64,000 nt of DNA from JADCRZ01 sp037718865 (GTDB taxonomy: Bacteria > Bacteroidota > Bacteroidia > Chitinophagales > Chitinophagaceae), in NCBI GenBank assembly GCA_037718865.1, contig JBBJMP010000002.1:186001-250000 (forward strand). Reading direction: 5' to 3'. The stretch's first letter is position 1. Each line of letters starts with the position of its first letter. The notes under the pieces were generated by a model. That model did not search any database and was not told where the DNA came from. It was given only the letters and a program-made list of their open reading frames with translations. A program made the position numbers and the translations under genes. Shown here piece by piece: positions 43,335 through 53,062 of this stretch.

Positions 43335-43973
43335 ATGAAAGTGATTATAAATGTTTTGATTTCTATCATCGTCGCTTTTTTCACTTTTATAGGATATGGG
43401 TTGCCCGAATGTGTAAATATCGGTAGTTGGGTCAAGAATGCTTTTCCGGCCAATGATGTAAAAGATGTCACCCGTCCAAACGATACCTGGTTAGCATACC
43501 CGCAGAAGCCGAGGATGGAACTGGAAGTATTGAAGACCAAGCCGATGATTGTGTTGTCCATAATGGATACCGCTAAAACAATGTCTGACATAGGTACTAA
43601 TCTGGCAAAAAATTATGTTGAGATTGGGTCGATAATGAAAATAAACAATTTGAGTTACGCGGGAATGCCTTTAGCCTGGTATTATAGCCAGACAGAACCC
43701 TATGTTATTGAGGCCGGGATCCCGGTAAATAAAAAGCCATCTAAGCTAAATGGACGAATCAAAGTAAAACATGTAGCTGGAGTCAATGCCGTGGTTGTTC
43801 ACTTTTGGGGCCCATATGAGATGACCTCAAAAGCATATCCTATGATCAGGAAATGGCTGGAACAAAATAATAAAACGGCTGCAGGTGTACCTTACGATGT
43901 CTATGTTACAGACCCCACCACCGTTAAAGATCCTTACCAGATACAAACAGATATTTTCCAACCTTTTAAATAA
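43335..43973 (+). CDS. Membrane-anchored GyrI-like effector-binding domain protein
   Basis: About 212 residues. One N-terminal hydrophobic segment (MKVIINVLISIIVAFFTFIG) anchors it, followed by a GyrI/AraC-effector-binding-like domain. Family-like stretches include ITVLS-type strands, GMPLAWYYSQTEPYVIEAGI and VNAVVVHFWGPYEMTSKAYP. Such domains bind small ligands; here no DNA-binding domain is present. ATG at 43335 is chosen at the hydrophobic segment; the frame opens at 43266. It is in the opposite orientation to its neighbours. Confidence 0.7.
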   Translation: MKVIINVLISIIVAFFTFIGYGLPECVNIGSWVKNAFPANDVKDVTRPNDTWLAYPQKPRMELEVLKTKPMIVLSIMDTAKTMSDIGTNLAKNYVEIGSIMKINNLSYAGMPLAWYYSQTEPYVIEAGIPVNKKPSKLNGRIKVKHVAGVNAVVVHFWGPYEMTSKAYPMIRKWLEQNNKTAAGVPYDVYVTDPTTVKDPYQIQTDIFQPFK

Positions 43974-44000
43974 TGCCTCACTGATTGTTTGCCTGCCAAA

Positions 44001-44030
44001 AAGTGCCAGCCGTTGCTGGCACTTCTTTTT
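44001..44030 (+). terminator. Strong Rho-independent terminator
   Basis: AAGTGCCAGC, CGTT, GCTGGCACTT then CTTTTT: a perfect 10-bp stem 27 bp after the GyrI-like stop. Confidence 0.9.
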
Positions 44031-44088
44031 GTGTACATATTGAAAACAGATGATGATCTGAGATTGCGAATGGCTCCTTTAGTCTCGC

Positions 44089-44877
44089 TCATGTCATTGG
44101 ATCACCTTTTGTCATCACAGATTGCGACCTTAAAATGCTTTCCGTTAGCTGCTTATACTGCTTAAGCAACAAAGGGTAGGCTCGCAATAAATTTATGTGT
44201 TTCGCAATGGTTACCTGGTCATTTCTTATGGCCGGACCGGTAAGCATCTGGCCTGGGGATGCGAATTCCATTCGTTTGCTTGTTTCTGTCATCAGGGGTA
44301 ATAATAAATCAAACCTTATATTTTCGTGCTCACAAAAATCCGCTGTAATGACATAAAGGTGGTTTACAAAATTATTGATGACTACAGCTGCCAGATGCAG
44401 TTTCAGGCGTTGGTCATCATTGGCCGCCGAAATATTGGTAGTAAGGCTACCTGCCAGGAGCATGATCTGTTCCATAGCTTCTTCGTTATTGGCGTCAACC
44501 AGCAAGGGGATTTCTGTCAGTACCGGCATCCCCTTATGTAAGCTTTGCAAAGGGTACATTACACCATAATTTATGGAGGTGTGCTTCAGTACGCTTTTAG
44601 ATACCGAGCCGGCTGTATGAACGATCAGTTGATGGGATAAGCTTAGATGCTGGTTTAATTCATACAAAGCTTTATCAGCAATAGCTACCAGGTAAAGGTC
44701 AGCTTGTCTATTAATTTCGTTCCAAGAACCGGTATGTGAACAATCGAGTTGATCTGCCAGTTCCTTGGCAGAAGCTTGCGTTCTTCCGAATACCTGAATA
44801 ACATCATGCCCCGTTTTAGATAACAGGCGCCCAAAAACGGTAGCCACATTACCCGTTCCGATGATAACGACTTTCAT
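44089..44877 (-). CDS. Rossmann-fold protein with DUF2520 domain
   Basis: A 262-residue NAD(P)-binding protein. The N-terminal Rossmann loop is VVIIGTGNVATVFGRLLSKT. The C-terminal DUF2520 half starts near HTAGSVSKSVLKH and includes VMYPLQSLHKG and a helical tail. It resembles 6-phosphogluconate dehydrogenase-like oxidoreductases; the substrate is unknown. It is not directly followed by the KdsC-like gene, because the GyrI-like gene lies between. Confidence 0.8.
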   Translation of the reverse strand: MKVVIIGTGNVATVFGRLLSKTGHDVIQVFGRTQASAKELADQLDCSHTGSWNEINRQADLYLVAIADKALYELNQHLSLSHQLIVHTAGSVSKSVLKHTSINYGVMYPLQSLHKGMPVLTEIPLLVDANNEEAMEQIMLLAGSLTTNISAANDDQRLKLHLAAVVINNFVNHLYVITADFCEHENIRFDLLLPLMTETSKRMEFASPGQMLTGPAIRNDQVTIAKHINLLRAYPLLLKQYKQLTESILRSQSVMTKGDPMT

Positions 44878-45113
44878 AACATTAGCTTATAAGTGTGAAC
44901 TAAATATCTAGTTATGGTGTATGATAAGAATAGTTAATTTTATCGCTGATCATATTCTGCCGGTAATTACAGGACTTTTATTAATCCAAGATGAAATTAG
45001 GATAAAAACTTTGCGGTTGAATTTGGCAACCAGGTTAACGATGTCGCAGTGATTCGCCGGTTCACTGCAATACCGAATCGTGAAACAGCTGCTTATTCAA
45101 ATTTTAATTTACC

Positions 45114-46370
45114 ATGTCGTTTGAGGCTTCATTAACACACGCAAGAAAACTGGACAGGAACGATCCGCTTAGAAAATATAGGAAATTATTTTATTTTCCA
45201 AGGTATAACAATGCCAAGGTGATCTATCTCTGTGGCAACTCCCTGGGTCTGCTTTCAAAAAATGTGCAACCTGCCATTGACCGCGAATTGAACGATTGGA
45301 AACAACTGGCTATTTCGGGGTACGTGAATGCAAAAAATCCATGGTTGTATTATCAACATCTTTTCAGTCTTCCTTTATCAAAGATTGTTGGTTGTTCAGC
45401 AGACGAAGTTACGGTAATGAACACCCTGACGGTAAATCTTCACCTGCTGATGTTATCTTTTTACCGCCCTACACCCCAACGGAACAAAATCATGATGGAA
45501 GCGGGAGCTTTTCCCAGCGATCAGTATGCTGTAGAAACGCAGGTGAAATTTCATGGATATCCGCCCGGGGAAACCATTATAGAAATTGCGCCCAGGGCCG
45601 GGGAAAAGTTAATACGAACTGAAGACATTATACAAGCCATAGAACAACACAAAGACAGTCTGGCACTGGTTATGTTCGGTGGCATTAATTATTACAGCGG
45701 CCAGTTATTTGATATAGAGTCAATTTCCGGCGCAGCCAGGCGGGCCGGTGCATTTGCAGGATTCGACCTGGCGCATGTAGCAGGTAATGTGCCTATGTAT
45801 TTGCATGAATGGAATGTAGATTTTGCGGCCTGGTGTTCCTATAAATATCTAAATGGCGGACCAGGTGCTGTCGGCGGTATATATATTCATGAGAAATATG
45901 GTCAAGACCCTGAATTTCGTCGCCTGGCGGGCTGGTGGGGTAATGACGAGAAGACCCGTTTTAAAATGGAAAAAGGGTTTGTTCCCCAGCCGGGAGCAGG
46001 AGGCTGGAACATCAGTACAGCCCAGGTTTTTAATATGGTTTCTCTGAAAGCCGCTTTGGAAATAATTGATGAGGCGGGTATCGAAAATCTCCGTCAGAAA
46101 AGTATTCAGCTGACCGGATACCTGGAATTTTTACTTAAGGAGCTGCAGAATGTTCAGTTTGAAATCCTTTCGCCAGCTGATCCGTTACAGCGAGGGGCAC
46201 AATTAAGTTTATTTTTTACGCAGAAAGCCTATGAAATTTACAGGCAACTAATCGACAACGGCGTTGTTGTGGACTACCGGGATCCTGGCGTAGTCAGAGT
46301 AGCCCCTGCCCCGCTCTATAATTCGTTTGAGGATGTGTTCCGGTTTTATGAGATTCTGGGGAAGGTGTAG
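45114..46370 (+). CDS. kynU: Kynureninase
   Basis: A 418-residue PLP enzyme that cleaves kynurenine or 3-hydroxykynurenine to anthranilates and alanine in tryptophan degradation or de novo NAD synthesis. The PLP-binding Lys lies near residue 244 (WCSYKYLNGGPGAVGGIY), with the conserved YLCGNSLGLLSKN near 38-50 and the substrate-site GWWGND region. No other kynurenine-pathway gene is adjacent. Confidence 0.95.
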   Translation: MSFEASLTHARKLDRNDPLRKYRKLFYFPRYNNAKVIYLCGNSLGLLSKNVQPAIDRELNDWKQLAISGYVNAKNPWLYYQHLFSLPLSKIVGCSADEVTVMNTLTVNLHLLMLSFYRPTPQRNKIMMEAGAFPSDQYAVETQVKFHGYPPGETIIEIAPRAGEKLIRTEDIIQAIEQHKDSLALVMFGGINYYSGQLFDIESISGAARRAGAFAGFDLAHVAGNVPMYLHEWNVDFAAWCSYKYLNGGPGAVGGIYIHEKYGQDPEFRRLAGWWGNDEKTRFKMEKGFVPQPGAGGWNISTAQVFNMVSLKAALEIIDEAGIENLRQKSIQLTGYLEFLLKELQNVQFEILSPADPLQRGAQLSLFFTQKAYEIYRQLIDNGVVVDYRDPGVVRVAPAPLYNSFEDVFRFYEILGKV

Positions 46371-46629
46371 CAGAATGCGGAGCCGGCGGGTAACCACCCC
46401 GGCCTTGCCCGCCGCCAAGGCTTTGGCAAGCGCGGTTTGCTGCGCAAAATATTCCCCTCCTTTTCGAGGCTACGGTTAGGACACATCTTTAAAAAATTAA
46501 AGCATTTATGCCCCGGGAAGGGGCAACCCGTTTGTAGCACCTTGAGCATGCATGATTCATGCCCCAGATGGGGGTACCCTTTTTACCTGGTAATAATAAA
46601 TAATGTTTGCTTTGCATGACCTTGCAAGC
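46371..46629. repeat. Gap with REP-like palindromes and GC-rich inverted repeats
   Basis: After kynU a GC-rich block (46378-46440, including GCCTTGCCCGCCGCCAAGGC) is followed by a REP-like unit at 46505-46540 (ATGCCCCGGGAAGGGGCAAC). A second partial unit lies at 46557-46580 (ATGCCCCAGATGGGGGTACC). The unit matches that at 10970. No gene is seen. Confidence 0.6.
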
Positions 46630-47598
46630 TTACAGCTCTACACCCGCCTGCATTACATTTGGTAATGGCTTTACCGTAAAACCCTTTTGACGCAGCAGAT
46701 TAATCACGCCTTTTTCTCCTGGCAGATGAGCGGCGCCAACAGCAAACAACACGCCGTCAGATTGCATAATGCCTTGCATCTTGTTTACCCAGTCAGCATT
46801 GCGGTTATACAGCAACAGGTCAATAAATTCAGCCACCCCCCCTTCTTCCTTGTTCGTTAGTTCCTCGATCTTTTCAAGGTTCTGTTGTTTGTAAACGGAT
46901 ACTAGTTCTTCAATAACCTGTGTATTTGTTCCCATGCTGTCAATGTATTTTACCAGTTCTTTTGCTTGCTGCTGGTATGGGATGCTATCAAATACGCTCG
47001 CCTGAAACTGCACCGTCTCCAAGCCTTTAATCTCTTTCCTGAACTGTTTCGCTTCACCCATAATCGCCTGTTCCATTCCCCCTTTGTTTTCGCAAGTCAT
47101 TTTCTGCTCCGATATCAATGAACTGATGAAGTACGGCTTGAAAGATTCCATTATATTCAATGGCAGAATGGTTGGATTCTTTTCAAAATAATTGCTCACT
47201 TTCTTAAACTCTTCTTCCGAAAGGATATCCGACAGCTTTTTGTTATCATTCATTCTGACATATTTCAAAGCTCCCATCATTTCAACCAGATTGTCCAGGT
47301 CGATCTCGAAATAAATCAATTTGGCTTCCTTGATAATATTCTTGAGGTTGTCGCTAAGCTTGGTATCCTCGGCACATAACAGATGCATGGTCCCAAATAA
47401 ATAAGAGGCCTTTTGTAAGCCCTTGCCTGAGATCTCCCATAACAATGTATTTTCTGGTAATTTATCCCTGGCCGTTTTTGCATTTATCACCGCTTGTTTT
47501 GATGCAGGGCCTGGTTTTTCTTTCAAAGGCCCCGTTTGCGCAACAGTTGCAGTAATTAACCAAACAGTACAACCTATTAACACGAGTATTTTCATCAA
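46630..47598 (-). CDS. TraB/GumN family protein
   Basis: A 322-residue protein with a signal peptide (KILVLIGCTVWLITATVAQT). The TraB/GumN (Tiki-like) domain shows LLWEISGKGLQKASYLFGTM at the start, the conserved histidine and acidic positions around LFGTMHLLC, and VLFAVGAAHLPGEKGVINLL near the end. Family members are predicted metal-dependent proteases; no substrate is known here. The start may be the second Met at 47595. Confidence 0.85.
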   Translation of the reverse strand: MMKILVLIGCTVWLITATVAQTGPLKEKPGPASKQAVINAKTARDKLPENTLLWEISGKGLQKASYLFGTMHLLCAEDTKLSDNLKNIIKEAKLIYFEIDLDNLVEMMGALKYVRMNDNKKLSDILSEEEFKKVSNYFEKNPTILPLNIMESFKPYFISSLISEQKMTCENKGGMEQAIMGEAKQFRKEIKGLETVQFQASVFDSIPYQQQAKELVKYIDSMGTNTQVIEELVSVYKQQNLEKIEELTNKEEGGVAEFIDLLLYNRNADWVNKMQGIMQSDGVLFAVGAAHLPGEKGVINLLRQKGFTVKPLPNVMQAGVEL

Positions 47599-47628
47599 TA
47601 TTTAATTAAAAGTGATTAATGATCAGAA

Positions 47629-49554
47629 TTATTTATTTACTACAGCATCTTCGCCATACAATTGGTCCTTAAATTTTAAGGAAGGCGAAGGCAGAAACGG
47701 TCCGATATCCAGTTCATCCCACTTGTCGTCAATGGCGATAATGGTTTGTTCTGAAGCCACAATGATGTTGGGCCATTCCCGGTGAAAGTTATCGAATTCC
47801 TTTGTTTTCCGTGTTCCGTCCAACCCAAGACAGGCCATCATCTTGTCTGAATGAATGAACGAAGGTCTCTGTACCAGCATGCTGTCCCGTTTAGGATCGA
47901 GGTTGTTACAAAACCGCCATAATGCTATTGGCAGGTCATGAGCGTTAACGGTATGTTCAACATATAAAATGAATTTTAAACCTTCAGCTTCAGGCAGACC
48001 GCAAATAGCCTGGTGCAGTTCCTGAACATGTCCTTTCCGGTCCTTTTCCAGCGAAACAAGTAAACAGGGAATATCTTTTTTCAGTAAGGAAGTGTTTGCC
48101 CTCCGAATTTCAGGAAACATGATCTTTAGGGCTTCTTCAGTGAGGACCCGGCCTGAAACGGTAAACGCATAGCTCTCATCTGTTTCCTCTTCGAACTTCC
48201 TGGTCCCGTCAATACACATTTTGCCTCCAAAGCCCAGCTTGCTGCAACTGTGGTCGAGTACGTCCATTGGACCACTGCTAAAGGCCACATCCGTAACCGG
48301 ATTCAAATTATTAAACACGTAACGGGCAAGCTTCTCATAATCCTGGATCTCTATATGCTCATCGGCCAACACAAGGATCTTATTGAACATCATTTGTCCA
48401 GCGCCCCACATGGCATTCATTACTTTTTGACCCTGGCCGGCATATTCTTTTTTGATCTGGGTAATCACAAGGTTATGAAATACTCCTTCCACAGGCATGT
48501 TCATATCAATAATTTCCGGTACCATGGTCATTTTTATCGGAGCGAGGAAGATCCGTTCAGTGGCTTTGCCCAGCCAGGCATCCTCCTGGGGCGGGATGCC
48601 CACGATTGTGGCCGGGTATACCGCATGTTTGCGGTGCGTAATGCAGGTAATATGAAATCGCGGATACCAATCGGGTAGCGAATAATAGCCGGTATGATCT
48701 CCAAACGGGCCTTCCCAGATCAGCTCATCGAGAGGGTCAACATATCCTTCAATGATAAAATCCGCGTCAACAGGAACTTCTATCTCCGGTTGGGTAATGC
48801 ATTTTACAAGTTCTACTTTTCTCTTTCTCAAGAAACCGGCCAGCATATACTCATCAACGTTTTCCGGAAGGGGTGCAGTAGCACTGTAGGCATATACGGG
48901 GTCGCCGCCCAAAGCGACTGCCACCGGCATTTTCTTACCTAACTTCTTGTATTCGTTGAAATGTTTAGCCGAAACCTTATGTTTATGCCAGTGCATGCCC
49001 GTGAGGGTCGGACCAAACACCTGCATGCGATACATACCGACATTGCGCGAATTAGTGATCGGGTCTTTTGTATGGATAACTGGTAAGGTAACAAAAGGTC
49101 CCCCGTCTTTGGGCCAGCAGGTGATCACCGGTAGCCTGGTAATATCCGGTTCGGCCATGATCACTTCCTGGCACTCACCCCTTCCGTTTTTAACTTTGGG
49201 CATCCAGCTGGCGAACTGTCCAAGCTTGGGTAACATCTTCAATTTATCGAACATCCCTTCCTTGGGAGCAGATAACATTTTAAAAAGACCTTCTATTTCT
49301 CTGGCCACATCATCCAGATGATCCACTCCAAGCGCAAGGCATATTCTCTTTTCACTGCCATAGGCATTCATGATCACCGGGAATGGGTAGCCGGTTTTTT
49401 CAAATAAAAGGGCCTTTCCTCCATTTCCGCTTTTACTTATGCGATCGGTGATCTCAGCCATTTCGAGGTTGGGGTCGACATACGTTTTTATACGTACAAG
49501 CTCCCCTGCCCTTTCCAGTGCATCAATAAAATCCTGTTGATTCTTAAATGCCAT
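47629..49554 (-). CDS. UbiD-family decarboxylase
   Basis: About 641 residues; a prenylated-flavin-dependent decarboxylase of the UbiD superfamily, often named menaquinone biosynthesis decarboxylase in Bacteroidota. It opens AFKNQQDFIDALERAGELVR and contains NVGMYRMQVFGPTLTGMHWH, ALGGDPVYAYSATAPLPENV and the active-site GPFGDHTGYYSLPDWYPRFH. Its long C-terminus matches the larger clade, so the pathway (futalosine or ubiquinone-type) cannot be fixed. The frame extends to 49683, but that would overlap the upstream gene; ATG at 49554 is chosen. The flavin-prenylating partner UbiX is not in the window. Confidence 0.85.
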   Translation of the reverse strand: MAFKNQQDFIDALERAGELVRIKTYVDPNLEMAEITDRISKSGNGGKALLFEKTGYPFPVIMNAYGSEKRICLALGVDHLDDVAREIEGLFKMLSAPKEGMFDKLKMLPKLGQFASWMPKVKNGRGECQEVIMAEPDITRLPVITCWPKDGGPFVTLPVIHTKDPITNSRNVGMYRMQVFGPTLTGMHWHKHKVSAKHFNEYKKLGKKMPVAVALGGDPVYAYSATAPLPENVDEYMLAGFLRKRKVELVKCITQPEIEVPVDADFIIEGYVDPLDELIWEGPFGDHTGYYSLPDWYPRFHITCITHRKHAVYPATIVGIPPQEDAWLGKATERIFLAPIKMTMVPEIIDMNMPVEGVFHNLVITQIKKEYAGQGQKVMNAMWGAGQMMFNKILVLADEHIEIQDYEKLARYVFNNLNPVTDVAFSSGPMDVLDHSCSKLGFGGKMCIDGTRKFEEETDESYAFTVSGRVLTEEALKIMFPEIRRANTSLLKKDIPCLLVSLEKDRKGHVQELHQAICGLPEAEGLKFILYVEHTVNAHDLPIALWRFCNNLDPKRDSMLVQRPSFIHSDKMMACLGLDGTRKTKEFDNFHREWPNIIVASEQTIIAIDDKWDELDIGPFLPSPSLKFKDQLYGEDAVVNK

Positions 49555-49634
49555 GCGGTAGTGTTTCATTTCAATAAAACACAAAGGAAAGGCATAATGT
49601 TGGTTGAGTGCAAAAATGCCTGAATCGGCCGACG

Positions 49635-50489
49635 TTACATCACCCGTACCGGGCATCCCATCTGGTTCCTTTTTCCTCTCCACCCGTTTCCTTCTCCTTT
49701 ATTTAGTCCAATACTCAGGGTAATTCCATGAAAATAGTACCAGTCTTTCTGTTTAACGCTTCCCCTCAAGCTGCCGTCAGCCGGATACAGCGGATCACCA
49801 TTTTTTATTTCATCTCCCCGGTAAGCCATTTCAACCGCCCTGAAACCCCTGGCAGCACCAAGATTAAGCGGATTTACATATGTTGAGCTTACATCGTCCA
49901 GGTAGTCAGTAAATAATTTCCGCAGGCCTATTTCATAACCAAGTATTACATTATCACTCACACGCATTTTTATTCCGCCTCCAAACGGAACTGCGAATTG
50001 GGTCAATTTATATGGTTTACGGGCAGGGTATTGTGCCAGTCCCTGCCCTTCTGTACTTAATGGTTTTAGTTCGATCTTGTTGCCCAGGCTGTCGAATGCA
50101 TAAGGATTAAAATGAAACACGGCACCTCCTGCAAACAAATATGGAGTGAATCTTCTCTCTTCCAGATCGAACAGATTATACTCCAGTAAGAGGTTTCCTT
50201 CTACTAATTTTGACTCAAAGCTAAGATTACGAAGTTGAAGGGAAGCCTTGTTCGATTTATCGCTGGCTTCTACTTTGCCGTAGACAACTCCGGTGCGGAT
50301 GGAAAGGTGTCCGTTTACGTTATACTTCAAACCTGCACCAAAAGCTCCGTTTGACTGGTCCAAGGTAAATGGCTTGTCCTGAAGATCGCCCTGGTAGTTG
50401 GAAAAGCCTGCGAACAAGGTCACATGCAGGCGTTGTGAGAATGATAATAAGGGAAATAAGCTAACGACCAGGATCCACAATTTTTTCAT
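49635..50489 (-). CDS. DUF6089-like outer-membrane barrel protein
   Basis: A 284-residue protein with a signal peptide (MKKLWILVVSLFPLLSFSQ). A small outer-membrane beta-barrel domain follows, with AGFSNYQGDLQDKPFTLDQS, FTPYLFAGGAVFHFNPYAF and LGYEIGLRKLFTDYLDDVSS, the latter typical of DUF6089. The C-terminal arm after LSIGLNKGEG is basic and may be non-native. The function is unknown. It lies upstream of the UbiD gene. Confidence 0.75.
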   Translation of the reverse strand: MKKLWILVVSLFPLLSFSQRLHVTLFAGFSNYQGDLQDKPFTLDQSNGAFGAGLKYNVNGHLSIRTGVVYGKVEASDKSNKASLQLRNLSFESKLVEGNLLLEYNLFDLEERRFTPYLFAGGAVFHFNPYAFDSLGNKIELKPLSTEGQGLAQYPARKPYKLTQFAVPFGGGIKMRVSDNVILGYEIGLRKLFTDYLDDVSSTYVNPLNLGAARGFRAVEMAYRGDEIKNGDPLYPADGSLRGSVKQKDWYYFHGITLSIGLNKGEGNGWRGKRNQMGCPVRVM

Positions 50490-50706
50490 AATGTCTTATT
50501 ATAATTAGTTAACAGTCTTGCAACACTATAGGTGAAGAGACAGCTTGCCATAGGTATAAACTGATTGCAGGTCGACTAATAAGATATCGTTTAAAGTGAA
50601 AACCGGACCATTAACGCAAGGCGCTGCTTTTTTATTTGTTAAAGGCTTTGTAAAGTAATAAAAAGATGATCATTGCGGAAACGTAAACATACTTAATTTT
50701 ACCGTT

Positions 50707-51231
50707 ATGCTAAAGTTTAACTATACTCATTTGCTGCCGCAGGGGTTAAGTCCGGATTCAAAAGTGTGGATCTACCAGTCAATGCGCATTTTTACACTGA
50801 ATGAAGCGCTGCAAATCGAAGAGATGCTGGAAGATTTTACGGATAACTGGCTGAGTCATGGGGCTATGGTGAAAGGGTATGCCAATCTTTTATTTGGTCA
50901 GTTTATTGTGATCATGGCTGATGAGCGTGAGACAGGAGTAAGCGGTTGCAGTACAGACAGCTCAGTTAGGATGATCAAGGAAATTGAAAAATTATTTCAC
51001 GTAAATCTATTCGACAGGCAGTTGTTGGCATTTATCATTAAAAACAAGATAGAATTGTTGCCCCTGTCCCAGGTGCCATATGCAATCGAGAACGGCTTTA
51101 TCGATGCGGAGACCGTTTACTTCAATAACCTGATACAAAATAAGGCTGAACTGGAAAGCAAATGGATGATACCATTGAAAGAAAGCTGGCTGGCCGCAAG
51201 ATTCCACAAATCAATACCGATCTCAAGGTAG
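50707..51231 (+). CDS. Conserved hypothetical protein (sometimes named ABC transporter ATPase)
   Basis: A 174-residue soluble protein. It opens WIYQSMRIFTLNEALQIEEM and includes FGQFIVIMADERETGVSGCS and a conserved TDSSVRMIKEIEKLFHVNLF stretch. There is no Walker A or ABC signature, so the ABC ATPase label used for relatives is not supported. No domain function is known to me. Confidence 0.6.
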   Translation: MLKFNYTHLLPQGLSPDSKVWIYQSMRIFTLNEALQIEEMLEDFTDNWLSHGAMVKGYANLLFGQFIVIMADERETGVSGCSTDSSVRMIKEIEKLFHVNLFDRQLLAFIIKNKIELLPLSQVPYAIENGFIDAETVYFNNLIQNKAELESKWMIPLKESWLAARFHKSIPISR

Positions 51232-51574
51232 CCGGTGACAAGCTTGTAAAACAGAAGGCTGCCCTGATGGAGCAGCCCTTCATCGATTAAAATGGCTCTA
51301 GGTTTACTTTATTATGGTGATTTTCTTTGATACCAGACTTCATTCTGGAAATATCCATTACATCACCATCAGGTGCGGGAGTTGCGGTTAAAGCAAGAAT
51401 ATAATATTGGTATTTCCAAATCCTAAAATACATCCTTTTACTTTTATATGGCAGGTAATGGGTAACGCGCTTTTACTGTTTAAATTTTGTTTGTTAGCCA
51501 CACATTTAACATGCTGTCAACCTGTCATTCTAAACCTATTTTCCTATCTTTACCCCCTTAAAAAATAAGTGTTG
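51232..51574. other. 343-bp gap upstream of miaB, no gene
   Basis: A hairpin GGCTG-ccctgatgga-GCAGCC at about 51259-51279 follows the previous gene and may act as a weak terminator. CTATCTTTAC at 51544-51553, close to the -7 consensus, could be the miaB promoter. The rest is AT-rich and featureless. Confidence 0.4.
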
Positions 51575-52996
51575 ATGCAGGATTTTGCTATTAAACTACA
51601 TGATGAAAACCGCCAGGGTGAGGCCTATAATCCTTTCTTAACAGAGTTACACAGCTACAATAAAAGGTTCTATATTGAAAGTTACGGATGCCAGATGAAT
51701 TTTGCGGATAGTGAGGTGGTAGCCGCTATTTTAACTAATGAAGGGTTTTATGCCACCAGCAATGCTGAAGAAGCCGATCTGATCTTGTTGAATACCTGTT
51801 CAATTCGCGAAAAAGCTGAACAAACGGTGCGCAGGCGACTAACTGAATTCAGGAGACTCAAACAGGGGAATCCCGGGCTTCTGATCGGCGTATTGGGTTG
51901 CATGGCCGAACGTTTAAAGTCTAAGTTGTTAGAAGAGGAAAAGCTGGTTGACCTGGTTGTAGGACCAGATGCTTACAGGAAACTTCCTGGCCTGATCGGG
52001 GAAGCTGAAACGGGACAAAAAGCAGTAAATGTATTACTCAGCCGCGATGAAACTTACGCCGATATTGCCCCCGTTCGCCTGAACAGCAACGGCGTGACGG
52101 CCTTTGTCAGCATTATGCGGGGTTGTAATAATATGTGCTCATTCTGCGTAGTGCCTTTTACAAGAGGTAGAGAAAGAAGCCGCGACGCCCATTCCATAGT
52201 GAAAGAATGTGAAGAGCTGGTCGACAACGGCTATCGTGAAGTAACCCTGCTTGGCCAAAACGTTGACAGCTATTATTGGATAGATGAAAATGGTATAATT
52301 ATACCGTTCGCCGGGGTACTGGAAAAAGTCGCCTCAATATCTCCGCTGCTGCGCGTTCGATTTTCCACCTCACATCCCAAAGACATCACTGATGAGGTAT
52401 TATTCACCATGGCAAAATTTGATAACATCTGTAAGTATATCCATCTGCCCTTACAAAGCGGAAGTACCAGGATATTACAATTGATGAACCGCACCTACAC
52501 CAGGGAATGGTATATTAATAAAGTCAATCGTATCCGGGACATTCTACCGGCCTGCGGCCTGTCAACCGATGTAATAACCGGATTTTGTTCTGAATCGGAA
52601 GAAGATCATCAAGCCACGCTTGCCCTGATGGAATATTGCCGGTACGACCTTGCCTACATGTTCTTCTACAGTGAGCGCCCGGGCACCCTGGCAGCCAGGC
52701 GGTTTACCGATGATGTACCTGAATTCGTTAAGAAAAGAAGATTGCAGGAGATCGTTTCCCTGCACCGGATTCAGGCCCTGGAAAGTATGCAGCGAGACCT
52801 CGGGCACACCTTTAAGGTGCTGATCGAAGGCGATTCCAAAAAAAGTGCAGACTCATGGGCAGGAAGAACGGATCACAATAAAATTGTTGTATTTCCCAAA
52901 AGCAATCACCCCTTGAAAAAAGGTGAATTTGTGATGATCAAAGTAAGCGATTGCACATCAGCAACGTTAATTGGCGAGGTAGTTAACTGGAATTAG
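51575..52996 (+). CDS. miaB: tRNA-2-methylthio-N6-isopentenyladenosine synthase
   Basis: About 473 residues; radical SAM methylthiotransferase that modifies adenosine 37 in tRNAs. The UPF0004 domain cysteines are in ESYGCQMN (about 39), NTCSIREKAE and LGCMAERL. The radical SAM cluster is in MRGCNNMCSFCVVPFTRG, and a C-terminal TRAM domain follows. ATG at 51575 is preferred over GTG at 51569. It leads a run of plus-strand genes extending to secG. Confidence 0.97.
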   Translation: MQDFAIKLHDENRQGEAYNPFLTELHSYNKRFYIESYGCQMNFADSEVVAAILTNEGFYATSNAEEADLILLNTCSIREKAEQTVRRRLTEFRRLKQGNPGLLIGVLGCMAERLKSKLLEEEKLVDLVVGPDAYRKLPGLIGEAETGQKAVNVLLSRDETYADIAPVRLNSNGVTAFVSIMRGCNNMCSFCVVPFTRGRERSRDAHSIVKECEELVDNGYREVTLLGQNVDSYYWIDENGIIIPFAGVLEKVASISPLLRVRFSTSHPKDITDEVLFTMAKFDNICKYIHLPLQSGSTRILQLMNRTYTREWYINKVNRIRDILPACGLSTDVITGFCSESEEDHQATLALMEYCRYDLAYMFFYSERPGTLAARRFTDDVPEFVKKRRLQEIVSLHRIQALESMQRDLGHTFKVLIEGDSKKSADSWAGRTDHNKIVVFPKSNHPLKKGEFVMIKVSDCTSATLIGEVVNWN

Positions 52997-53062
52997 GACC
53001 AGGAAGAGACCTTCCGACAATGCACGCCGGGCAGAGCGTCGCTGTGGTTAAAAAAGTAAGTA

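Noticed and set aside
49555..49683. Longer N-terminus for the UbiD-type decarboxylase
   Set aside because: The extra residues have no family resemblance and would overlap the end of the upstream barrel gene.
50707..51231. ABC transporter ATPase
   Set aside because: No Walker A, Walker B or ABC signature is present.
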